A stretch of DNA of 64,000 bases, taken from assembly GCA_938083085.1 (NCBI GenBank), contig CALLKX010000044.1:19572-83571 (forward strand). The letters are read 5' to 3'. Each line of letters starts with the position of its first letter. Position 1 is the stretch's first letter. Under the pieces are notes generated by a model. That model made no database searches, had not been told where the DNA came from, and worked only from the letters and a program-made list of their open reading frames with translations. Positions 16,462 through 24,124 of this stretch are shown here, piece after piece. The position numbers and the translations under genes were made by a program. Source of the stretch: an uncultured bacterium (GTDB lineage: Bacteria > Planctomycetota > UBA1135 > GCA-002686595).

Positions 16462-17940
16462 TCAGGCGCCCAGGCTGCGGGCCATCTGCGCGAGCATGTC
16501 CCCGTACTGACGCCGGTTCGGACCGTCGTCGTCACGGGAGAGCAGGGAGCCCTGATGCAGGCCCTCGAGCACCAGCTCCATCAGCGAGGCGAGCTCGCCG
16601 TCGTTCGCGGGACTCGCCGTTCGCTCCACCAGGTCTCGGAGGCCCGCCACCTCACTCAACCGGGCAAGGTGGGCCACGTCCCCAGCGGAGTCATCAAGGT
16701 CAAGGGTGCCCCCTGACCTGAACCAGCTAAGGACCGCGTCGTAGACCGGGGCGCTGGTGCCAGCGTCGCCCTCATCCTCGGCATAGCCGTCCGGGAAGGT
16801 CCGAGTGAAGGCCTCACCGAGCGCCTTTCCCACGAGGGCTGCTGCGACGGCGCCGATGCCCTCCCGCTCCCCGTCGTACACCAGCTCGACCTTCCCGGTC
16901 ACCGCAGAGATCGCGGTGAACAGGTCCGCAGGCCGCGCGGTGGCGGTGGCCTCCCCGGCGCGCAGCGCGCGCCGCTCCGCGTTGGAGATCACGTTCTCGA
17001 GCATGGCGATGGAGAGCCGCGCGCTCACGCCGCTGGCCTGGTCCACGAACTCCGACGCTCGCGCCTCGAAGGCCACCAGCTCGATGGACTCCCGCAGCGC
17101 CGCGGGGACCTCAACGTCGACCTCTCCGTCCCCGCGATCCCGCCAGGCCTCCTGGTCCGTGATGGCCATGGCCTGGTCCAGCTCCTTGGGGTAGTGGGTG
17201 AGGATCTGGGAGGCGATGCGGTCGCGCAGCGGCGTGATGATGCTCCCGCGGTTCGTGTAGTCCTCGGGGTTCGCCGTGAACACCAGCCCCACGTCGAGGG
17301 GCATCCGGATGGGGAAGCCGCGCACCTGGATGTCCCCCTCCTCGAGAATATTCAGCAGCCCGACCTGAATCCGCGCCTGGAGGTCAGGGAGTTCGTTCAC
17401 GCAGAAGATGCCGCGGTTGGCGCGCGGCAGGATGCCGAAGTGGATCACCTCGGGGTCCGCGAAGGTGAGCTTGCGCGTCGCCGCCTTGATCGGGTCCACG
17501 TCGCCGATGAGGTCAGCCACCGTCACATCGGGCGTCGCCAGCTTCTCCTGATACCGCTCCGAGCGGTGCATCCACCGGATCGGAAGCTCGTCTCCGAGTT
17601 CCCTGGCCCGCCGCATGGAGGGGACGGTCACCGGCGCGAGGGGATCCTCATTCAGCTCCGAGCCCTCGATCGCGGGGATCCACTCGTCGAGGAGGTCGGC
17701 CAGCGCCCGAGCGATCCGCGTCTTGGCCTGGCCCCGGAGGCCAAGGAGAATGAAGCTGTGCCCGGAGAGCACGGCGTTCTGGATCTGTGGGATCACCGAG
17801 TCCTCGTATCCGACGATGCCGGGGAAGACCTCCTCGTTCGAACGGAGCCGCTGGATCAGGTTGGCGCGGAGCTCGTCGCGGACCGAACGGGAGGCCCAGC
17901 CGCTGGCCTTGAGCTCTCCGAGTGTCTTGGGGCGTTGCAT
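16462..17940 (-). CDS. AAA+ ATPase, magnesium-chelatase subunit I / MoxR type
   Basis: 492 residues. Walker A is GLRGQAKT (67-74). The Walker B position reads GIFCVNELPDL (about 177-187), with Asn-Glu in place of the usual Asp-Glu. The next stretch, LLNILEEGDIQVRGFPIRMP, and the following FTANPEDYTNRG are typical of the ChlI/MoxR clade, which remodels protein complexes with a VWA partner. That partner is the next gene. No bacteriochlorophyll or cobalamin genes are visible, so a generic MoxR-type chaperone role is preferred. Confidence 0.88.
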   Translation of the reverse strand: MQRPKTLGELKASGWASRSVRDELRANLIQRLRSNEEVFPGIVGYEDSVIPQIQNAVLSGHSFILLGLRGQAKTRIARALADLLDEWIPAIEGSELNEDPLAPVTVPSMRRARELGDELPIRWMHRSERYQEKLATPDVTVADLIGDVDPIKAATRKLTFADPEVIHFGILPRANRGIFCVNELPDLQARIQVGLLNILEEGDIQVRGFPIRMPLDVGLVFTANPEDYTNRGSIITPLRDRIASQILTHYPKELDQAMAITDQEAWRDRGDGEVDVEVPAALRESIELVAFEARASEFVDQASGVSARLSIAMLENVISNAERRALRAGEATATARPADLFTAISAVTGKVELVYDGEREGIGAVAAALVGKALGEAFTRTFPDGYAEDEGDAGTSAPVYDAVLSWFRSGGTLDLDDSAGDVAHLARLSEVAGLRDLVERTASPANDGELASLMELVLEGLHQGSLLSRDDDGPNRRQYGDMLAQMARSLGA

Positions 17941-18014
17941 GGGGTGAAGATAGGTCGACGCTCACCGAAAGAGCACCTGGGACCTGGCAGGAGAATGGGT
18001 GATAATCTGCGGCC

Positions 18015-19040
18015 ATGTCCCCGACCCTCGATCTCCATCGCCGACCGCTCCGCAACCTGCGGCTCTCGGTCACGGACCGCTGCAACCTGCGCTGCGGTTA
18101 TTGCATGCCGGAGGAGCGCTACACCTGGCTCGAGAAGGCCAAGCTGCTGACGTTCGAGGAGTCGACCGCCCTTGTGGCCGAGCTGGTCCCCCACGGCTTG
18201 GAGAAGGTCCGGCTCACCGGAGGCGAGCCGCTGCTGCGGCGTGACATCGACCAGCTCGTCCGAAGTCTCCGCAGCCTGGCGGGCCTCAAGGACCTCGCGC
18301 TCACCACCAACGGGCTCCGGCTCCCCGACCTCGCCCCGGCCCTCCGTGATGCCGGGCTCGACCGGCTGACCGTGAGCCTGGACACCCTGCGCGCCGACCG
18401 CTTCCTGGAGCTCACCCGTCGCGACGAGCTAGAGCGGGCGCTGCGCGGCCTGGACGCGGCGGCTGCTGCCGGCTTCAGGGAGACCAAGCTGAACGTCGTG
18501 GTCATGCGCGGCACCAACGACGACGAGCTGGTGGATATGCTCGACTTCGCCCGCGAGCGCGAACTCGAGGTCCGCTTCATCGAATACATGGACGTGGGAG
18601 GCGCCACCCGCTGGGACATGAGCCGGGTCGTCCCCGCCACCGAGATCATCGAGCGCATCGGCGCCGCCCGAGGCGGCGTGACGCCGGAAGACCTCAAGCG
18701 GACCGCCGCCCCCGCTGACCGCTACCGGACGGCAGACGGCCAGCGCTTCGGCGTGATCGCCTCCACCACTCGTCCCTTCTGCGGGAGCTGTGATCGGGCG
18801 CGGCTCACCGCCGACGGCCAGTTCATCACCTGCCTCTACGCGAGGTCGGGGACCGCGCTCGCGCCGCTCCTCCGATCCAACGGGGCCGCCGCAGCCGCGG
18901 AGCGGATCGTGCAGCTGTGGACCGGAAGAACGGACCGGGGCGCCGAGGAGCGGGCCAGCCTCGACTCGCGCGGGGCCCTGGCTGGACCGAGCGAGCTCCA
19001 GCAGGAACCGCACCTGGAGATGCACACCCGGGGCGGGTGA
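18015..19040 (+). CDS. moaA: GTP 3',8-cyclase, molybdenum cofactor biosynthesis
   Basis: 341 residues, family length. The radical SAM cluster motif is Cys23, Cys27 and Cys30 in SVTDRCNLRCGYC, followed by RLTGGEPLLRRD. The C-terminal cluster has Cys256, Cys259 and Cys273 (CGSC plus a 13-residue spacer). The protein ends in Gly-Gly, as MoaA does. It makes the first pterin intermediate of Moco from GTP. No other moa/moe gene is adjacent; a molybdenum hydroxylase that would use the cofactor lies 17-21 kb away (35754-39573). It is divergent from the MoxR-like gene with 74 bases between them. Confidence 0.94.
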   Translation: MSPTLDLHRRPLRNLRLSVTDRCNLRCGYCMPEERYTWLEKAKLLTFEESTALVAELVPHGLEKVRLTGGEPLLRRDIDQLVRSLRSLAGLKDLALTTNGLRLPDLAPALRDAGLDRLTVSLDTLRADRFLELTRRDELERALRGLDAAAAAGFRETKLNVVVMRGTNDDELVDMLDFARERELEVRFIEYMDVGGATRWDMSRVVPATEIIERIGAARGGVTPEDLKRTAAPADRYRTADGQRFGVIASTTRPFCGSCDRARLTADGQFITCLYARSGTALAPLLRSNGAAAAAERIVQLWTGRTDRGAEERASLDSRGALAGPSELQQEPHLEMHTRGG

Positions 19041-19201
19041 TCGACGCTGCGCGCACAACGCCGAGCCGTCGTCGCTAGCGGCGGTTGCTTTCGCCGCCGC
19101 CCCACCAAGGTGTCCTGGCGCCGATCCGCCGGTCCAGGAGCCAGCCCGTCTCCGAATCCGACTCGCTCGCCACGAAGCCGATCCGTTGTTCGGGAGGCGG
19201 G

Positions 19202-20032
19202 CTAGTTGATCCGGATGCCGGCGCGGTAGGTACCCGTGCGGAGTGTGGGTCGCCCGAGGTCGTCGAAGAACTCCCAAAGGCCCTCGCGAAGCCCCGCCTC
19301 GTAGCGCCCTCGTTCCTTGATGGACCCGTTGGAGTACCGCCGAACCCAGCGCCCCTGCTGGACCGAGGCCTCGAACTGCCCCTCCTCGAGGAGCGCCCCT
19401 TCCCTGCTGTACCGCTGCCAGGCCCCCTCCTGGGTTCCGTCGACGTACTCCGCGAGCTGAACCAGCTGGCCGTTCGGGGCGTACTGGAGCCAGGCACCAT
19501 CGCGTTTGCCCCCCCGGTAGGAGCCTCTCTCCCGCGCAAATCCCTGAGGGTCGAAGAAGCTCCACTCGCCCTCTCGGACCCCAAGGTGGAAGGTCCCCTC
19601 CGCCCGGATTCCGTCCAGCTCACCGGACTCCAGCGCGGAGGCCAGCGCCTCACCTGCGGGGGCCGCGGCGCCCTCGGTGGATTCGGCGGACTCGGGCTCC
19701 GAAGTCCTCTCATCCGGCGCCTCGACAGGCCCCCCGTCCCGACGGCGGCCGTGGGCCGCCTGAGAGCGAAGACCGTCGGTGGAGACGTTGATTGGAGCAA
19801 GCTCGTCGTCGCCGAGCGCTCCGCCGCGATCCGCTGGGCGAACTTGATCCGCCGCCGCGGTCATGACGATCCCCGCGCCCGGCCCGTAGGCGGGATCGCC
19901 ACCCGCGCCTGGGCCGCCGCGCCCGAGCAGCAACGCGGCGCCCGAGAGGGTCACGACCGTCGCCAGCGGCAAGCCCCTGAGAGGGGCGCCGCTGCGGGGC
20001 TGCTGCTGCGAGGAAGAATGGAGCCTGAACAT
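19202..20032 (-). CDS. membrane-anchored MORN_2 (YwqK-like) repeat protein
   Basis: 276 residues from the ATG at 20032; a GTG 48 bases upstream would overlap the redoxin gene and is less likely. Residues 20-37 (LPLATVVTLSGAALLLG) form a signal anchor. A low-complexity Pro/Glu/Asp linker reaches about residue 120. The C-terminal half is a row of about 22-residue repeats of the form G-x-R-x-G-x-W-x-x-(Y/F), for example VREGEWSFFDPQG and KRDGAWLQYAPNG. Databases often call these YwqK antitoxins, but export signals argue for a cell-surface or periplasmic beta-solenoid. It ends facing moaA. Confidence 0.75.
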   Translation of the reverse strand: MFRLHSSSQQQPRSGAPLRGLPLATVVTLSGAALLLGRGGPGAGGDPAYGPGAGIVMTAAADQVRPADRGGALGDDELAPINVSTDGLRSQAAHGRRRDGGPVEAPDERTSEPESAESTEGAAAPAGEALASALESGELDGIRAEGTFHLGVREGEWSFFDPQGFARERGSYRGGKRDGAWLQYAPNGQLVQLAEYVDGTQEGAWQRYSREGALLEEGQFEASVQQGRWVRRYSNGSIKERGRYEAGLREGLWEFFDDLGRPTLRTGTYRAGIRIN

Positions 20033-20060
20033 GGGAAAGGGAGGCTGTGAGCGGCGGGGC

Positions 20061-21245
20061 TCAGCGCGAGCGCGCCCCACCGTGCAGTGACTCTCTGCGC
20101 CTCACCTGCTCCTCGTCAATCAGCTGCCTGACGAGAGATCGGGTCGCATCGGTTGAGAGGTCGCGGCCCCGGATCCGCCCGCGAGCATCGACCACGAAGA
20201 GGCTCCCTGGCGGAGGTGTGCCCCATCGATTGGAGAGGCAGCGCCCCGCATCGGGTGACGCGGAGGCTCCGAAAGCTCCAGGGGTTCCCCAGTCGTGCCC
20301 CTCGAGCGCATCCGAGAGGGCCTCGCTGATCGGCCCGTCAAAGAGCTGAACGCCGCTGAACTGCGCGGCCTCCAGCAGCCGGAGGTACGCCTCACGATCC
20401 CCTGACCGGGTCACGCCGATGAGGTCGAAGGGCGCATCCCAGAACTCCCGCACCCACGTCTCGTCAGCCCGATGCGCGGCGAGAGAAGCGGGGCTCGTGC
20501 GGTCCCAAAAGCGGATCACCAAGACCTCTCCCTCGAGCTGCGCCGAGCGGAGTTCGTTCCCCGCTGGGTCCCGCGCCACGAACCTGGGGATCGGCGCGCC
20601 GACGCGCAGCCTCTCGAGGCGGAGCCCGGAGCGGCGGAGGAACAGCGGCGCCTCTCCCGTCCTGGGGTCGGTCACCTTGAGCGAGACCTCGTCGTAGAGA
20701 GCCGCCGCACGACGCATCACCGGCCCCCGGTCCCCGCCTGCCGCGGCGCTCGCGATCAGTGGTTCCAGGATCAGAATCTCGGCGCGGAGAAGCTGAGACC
20801 GAACCTCCGGGAGAAGACCAGCGGACAGGAGCTGCTGGCAGGCCTGAACGAGGTCAAGCCGCTGCGTCGGCGTCGCTCCGATTGCGAGCTCCGTGAGGAC
20901 TCGTGGCACATCCGCAAGACCGCCCCCCGAACCTGCCCACGCGCTGTCAGAGAGATCGCACGACGCGCCCCCCAGGAGGCCAGCAACCAGCCGCTGGATT
21001 TGTGACCAAGGTGCGTCCGCGCTCGGTCGTTGCCGATCGAGGCTCAGCCTCTCCAGCTCCGCCAGCATCGCGGTCGTGAGGCCCTGATCTGCCGCGCCGG
21101 CCCCTGGGTCGGCCCCTGGGTCGGCCCCTGGGTCGGCCCCTGGGTCGGCCACTGGGTCGGCCACTGCGCAGGCAGCCGGGACGGCCGCCGGGACGGCCGC
21201 GACCTGAGGGACAGCCAGGGACAGTGCTGAGAGGATTCCGATCAT
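20061..21245 (-). CDS. secreted protein with redoxin-like C-terminal domain
   Basis: 394 residues from the ATG at 21245, chosen because it opens directly into a signal peptide (MIGILSALSLAVPQVAA). A Pro/Ala/Asp repeat follows (GADP x4). The middle is helical and of unknown type. The last 180 residues resemble an AhpC/TlpA thioredoxin fold (APIPRFVARDPAGNELRSAQ, then VLVIRFWDRTSPASLAAH), but the active-site CxxC is replaced by DRTS, so it is unlikely to be a disulfide oxidoreductase. It lies 28 bases upstream of the MORN-type gene, probably in one operon. Confidence 0.68.
   Translation of the reverse strand: MIGILSALSLAVPQVAAVPAAVPAACAVADPVADPGADPGADPGADPGAGAADQGLTTAMLAELERLSLDRQRPSADAPWSQIQRLVAGLLGGASCDLSDSAWAGSGGGLADVPRVLTELAIGATPTQRLDLVQACQQLLSAGLLPEVRSQLLRAEILILEPLIASAAAGGDRGPVMRRAAALYDEVSLKVTDPRTGEAPLFLRRSGLRLERLRVGAPIPRFVARDPAGNELRSAQLEGEVLVIRFWDRTSPASLAAHRADETWVREFWDAPFDLIGVTRSGDREAYLRLLEAAQFSGVQLFDGPISEALSDALEGHDWGTPGAFGASASPDAGRCLSNRWGTPPPGSLFVVDARGRIRGRDLSTDATRSLVRQLIDEEQVRRRESLHGGARSR
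21101..21160. repeat. 12-base tandem repeat inside the redoxin-like gene
   Basis: Five 12-base units (CCCCTGGGTCGG on the plus strand; the last unit has one change) encode the GADP repeat just after the signal peptide. The period is a multiple of three, so copy-number change would keep the frame. Confidence 0.9.
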
Positions 21246-21439
21246 GGTTGGCTCGGCGTTCAATCGCTCCAGGACAACAGGCGGGGAGCGGGTCGCTCCC
21301 GGGGGGACAACCCGCCTCACGGAACGAAGTTGCCATCTGGACTCGCCTTTTGGAGGACGAATCAGTCAATCCCAATCCGCCATGCCCCAAGGCGGCCCAT
21401 GGCCTTCTTATGGACCCATGCCAGCTCACCAACCAATGC

Positions 21440-21480
21440 CAGACGCCCCCCCTGGTCTCTTCGACCAGGAGGGGCGTCTG
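21440..21480 (-). terminator. long stem-loop downstream of the secreted protein gene
   Basis: An 18-base inverted repeat with one mismatch encloses a 5-base loop. It begins about 50 bases past the stop of the minus-strand gene at 21531 and precedes the redoxin-like gene. Position and stability fit a terminator that separates the two transcripts. Confidence 0.75.
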
Positions 21481-21530
21481 TCGTGTCCCGGGCGCCTCAG
21501 GCATAGCCCGAGACGACCCAGGTCAACGGC

Positions 21531-22913
21531 TCACTGCCAGGTGACGGTGATGCCGTCAGAGAAGTTCGAGACCGCGGTGCCGGCGACGGAGTCGCGGTGC
21601 CAGGCCTGGAAGTTGGCGCTATCACCGGCCATCGCGGCGACGCTACCCGTCGGGGCCGGAAGGGCGCCGAGGTCCCACTCGCTGGCGGCGGTGCTGAGCG
21701 AGATCTCGCTACCCGCGCCGGAGTTCTTGATCTGGCCGGCACCGACGAAGCGCCCGATGGCACCGCCGACGCAGAGGTTGCCTTGGCTACCGCCGGGGTT
21801 GGCGGCGAAGCCCTGGGTCCCGGAGTAGAGGAAGAAGCCGAACGTGCCGGTCGGGAGGTTCCCGGCCACCATCGTCAGGTCGTTCGCAGCGGCAGAAGCG
21901 CTACCGAGAAGCGACATGGACGTGTTGACGCCAGTCGAGTTCGGGTTCGAGTTGCAGTAGATCGTGCCGATCGTCGGGGACCCGCAGGAGCCCGGCTCAG
22001 CAAGCATCTCCATGTAGAAGGACGCGTAGGGGTTCGACGGGCCGCCGCAACCGTTGTTGTTGCTGTAGCCGCCGAAGAAGTAGCAGTTGGTGCTGGCCCC
22101 GGTCGGGTCCTCGAGCCACCAGAAGTCCTGGGTCAGGAAACCCGAGCCAAGGCTGTTACACGCGCTCACGGCACCGTAGTAGGTGTTGGAGCCGTCCAGC
22201 GGGAGGCCACCAAGGACGTAGGTCGGGTCGGTCGCAACCGGGTCACCCACGAGCAGCGGGCCGGCCGTACCAGCGCCGCTACCGGCGTAGATGAAGCTCC
22301 AGCCGAAGCTGTCGAAGTCGGGGTCGTCGTCCCAGCCGGGGGCGAGAGCGCCACCGTCGGCCTCAAGGCAGATCTCGCTGCCGGTGAGGTCAATGTCGAC
22401 AACCCAGCAGCCGCCAGCAGCGGGGAAGCCGGTGACCGTCGCGCTGCCGTCCGGGGCGGTCCCGAGCGTGCAGGGATCGTAGGAGGCGTAGAAGTTGAAC
22501 GTCCAGCCGCTGAGACCGGCGGCGCTGTTGTCGCAGTAGGCGTAGCTGAAGCCGTTGATGTTGTACTCATCACGGTTCGGGCCGGCGCCGCCTGCGAAGG
22601 TGTTGCCGTTCGTGGTGCCCGGAAGGCCACCTTCGTCAAAGTTCTCGGCACCGCTGCCGAAGCCAGCGTTGCCGCCAGCCGTCGTGAAGTAACCCGACGT
22701 GGCGGTGTTGCTGTAGACGATGTCTGAGGCGCCGAAGTTCGAAACGGCGCTGCCGCCGGTGCGGGTCCAGGTGCCGGTGGCGACGTGGTAGATACCGGCG
22801 TGCTTGACAGCGCCCGGGACCTTGTGAACGGCGTTGAGCTGCTGCGGAGTTTGAGCAGCGGCGCTGGCCATGAGCGCGAACGAACTGGCAGCGATGAGGG
22901 AAGAGCGAAGCAT
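21531..22913 (-). CDS. large secreted protein of planctomycete type, function unknown
   Basis: 460 residues from the ATG at 22913, which opens into a clear signal peptide (MLRSSLIAASSFALMASAAA). GGAG lies about 13 bases upstream. The protein is rich in Gly, Asn, Ser, Thr and aromatics, with scattered cysteines (YCDNSAAG, CGGPSNPYASF). Near the C-terminus is the module GSPTIGTIYCNSNPNSTGV followed by FGFFLYSGTQGF and NPGGSQGNLCVGGAIGRF, which I associate with surface or secreted proteins of some Planctomycetota. It has no recognised catalytic motif. It may be a surface, adhesin or matrix protein; this is not proven. Confidence 0.8.
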   Translation of the reverse strand: MLRSSLIAASSFALMASAAAQTPQQLNAVHKVPGAVKHAGIYHVATGTWTRTGGSAVSNFGASDIVYSNTATSGYFTTAGGNAGFGSGAENFDEGGLPGTTNGNTFAGGAGPNRDEYNINGFSYAYCDNSAAGLSGWTFNFYASYDPCTLGTAPDGSATVTGFPAAGGCWVVDIDLTGSEICLEADGGALAPGWDDDPDFDSFGWSFIYAGSGAGTAGPLLVGDPVATDPTYVLGGLPLDGSNTYYGAVSACNSLGSGFLTQDFWWLEDPTGASTNCYFFGGYSNNNGCGGPSNPYASFYMEMLAEPGSCGSPTIGTIYCNSNPNSTGVNTSMSLLGSASAAANDLTMVAGNLPTGTFGFFLYSGTQGFAANPGGSQGNLCVGGAIGRFVGAGQIKNSGAGSEISLSTAASEWDLGALPAPTGSVAAMAGDSANFQAWHRDSVAGTAVSNFSDGITVTWQ

Positions 22914-23259
22914 CAGGATGAGTCTCCAGAAGGAAGAATGAGAAGAAGTGGGACTGTGCAGAAGGACGAGTCCCACCCAAGTGACGTTGCTGTGAGAGCC
23001 GGTACGGTGACCGGCAGCAGCGGCGCTCCATCAGGAAGGAACAGTCGATGGATTGAAGGACGGATCCGCTCAGAGAGAGGTTCCAAACTCCTGCCCAATG
23101 GACGCTACCCCGTCGATCCCATCCATGCGAGTGTCTTCTTCAGGCGAGACAGTCGCGGCTGTGTCATCCGGAGACATCGACTCCATTGGTGCACCGCAGG
23201 CTTGCATTGATGGGGCACCAGTGAGGCGACCCGTACCATCGCGAGAATCCGCGCGGCGG
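22914..23259. other. intergenic region upstream of the secreted protein gene
   Basis: 346 bases between two minus-strand genes. The half next to 22913 should hold the promoter of the secreted protein gene. I found no clear promoter boxes, repeat or RNA-like structure. Open frames across it have no signal, motif or ribosome site and look like chance. Confidence 0.5.
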
Positions 23260-24039
23260 TCAGCCCTGGCGCCTCGCCCACGGGATGAACGCGCTCGTGT
23301 TCCGAACGTATTCCGCGTAGTCCGGCCGCCGCTCAGAGATGGTCTGCTCAGTGAGGGTGACCCCGGAGACCTTCAAGAGCATGAACACGATGAGGCCGAA
23401 CCCGAAGAGGCCCCACCACGCGCCAGAGGAAACCGACACGAGGGTTATCCCTGCCCAGAAGACGGCTTCCCCGAAATAGTTCGGGTGGCGAGAGGTCCCC
23501 CAGAGCCCGGACCGCATGACCTTGCCCTGGTTCGACGGGTCGGACTTGAAGCGCGCGAGCTGTCCGTCCGCAACCGCCTCGTAGCCAAACCCGGCGACTG
23601 CGATGAACAGGCCCAGCGCGCCGAGAGGGGAAACGGACACGCTGCCCGACATGCTCGCAAGGAGTGGCAGCGCGACGATCCACGCAAGGACTGCCTGCAG
23701 TAGAAAGACGACGAAGAAGCTCTGCCACCACCAAGCTGCGCCCCGCGCCTCTCGCATGGCCTGGTATCGGCGGTCCGGCCCCTCGATGCGGTGACGAGCC
23801 CTGAGGTGCATCGCGAGCCGCAACGCCCACGCCGAGGCGACGAGCGCGACCAGGAGTCGCCCCCCACGCATGGGCGCCCCTGCGGCGAGGGCATGGATCG
23901 CGGCGACCAGGACGATCGCGACACCCCAGAAGGGGTCAATGATGCTCGCGTCCTCGTCCCGCAGGTGGGCTGCCCAGACGCAGACCATCAGGAGGCTCAC
24001 GCCGAAGAGTGCGATCAGAGCAGGCTGGATGAAGAACAT
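23260..24039 (-). CDS. DUF1295 / steroid 5-alpha-reductase-like membrane protein
   Basis: 259 residues from the ATG at 24039, which opens straight into the first membrane helix (FFIQPALIALFGVSLLMV). The frame continues upstream but that part is Arg/Ala-rich and crosses the divergent promoter. Six or so hydrophobic helices are visible. The family signature near the C-terminus is SGLWGTSRHPNYFGEAVFWAG followed by SERRPDYAEYVRNTSAFIPW. The fold is shared with isoprenylcysteine methyltransferases and steroid reductases; NADPH-dependent reduction of a lipid is the usual guess. Substrate unknown. It is divergent from the cyclase-fold gene at 24125. Confidence 0.87.
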   Translation of the reverse strand: MFFIQPALIALFGVSLLMVCVWAAHLRDEDASIIDPFWGVAIVLVAAIHALAAGAPMRGGRLLVALVASAWALRLAMHLRARHRIEGPDRRYQAMREARGAAWWWQSFFVVFLLQAVLAWIVALPLLASMSGSVSVSPLGALGLFIAVAGFGYEAVADGQLARFKSDPSNQGKVMRSGLWGTSRHPNYFGEAVFWAGITLVSVSSGAWWGLFGFGLIVFMLLKVSGVTLTEQTISERRPDYAEYVRNTSAFIPWARRQG

Positions 24040-24124
24040 CGCGATGAGGGAGCGGGACGGCAGGACGCGTGGGTGAGCGGAAGGACTATTCAGGGATTCG
24101 CGGCGACAGGCTACCCTGACACAC

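Noticed and set aside
19078..19097. Short GC hairpin between moaA and the MORN gene as a terminator
   Set aside because: The stem is only six bases with an eight-base loop; too weak to call.
19202..20032. YwqK-type antitoxin
   Set aside because: The repeat type matches, but a signal anchor and no toxin partner argue against a toxin-antitoxin role.
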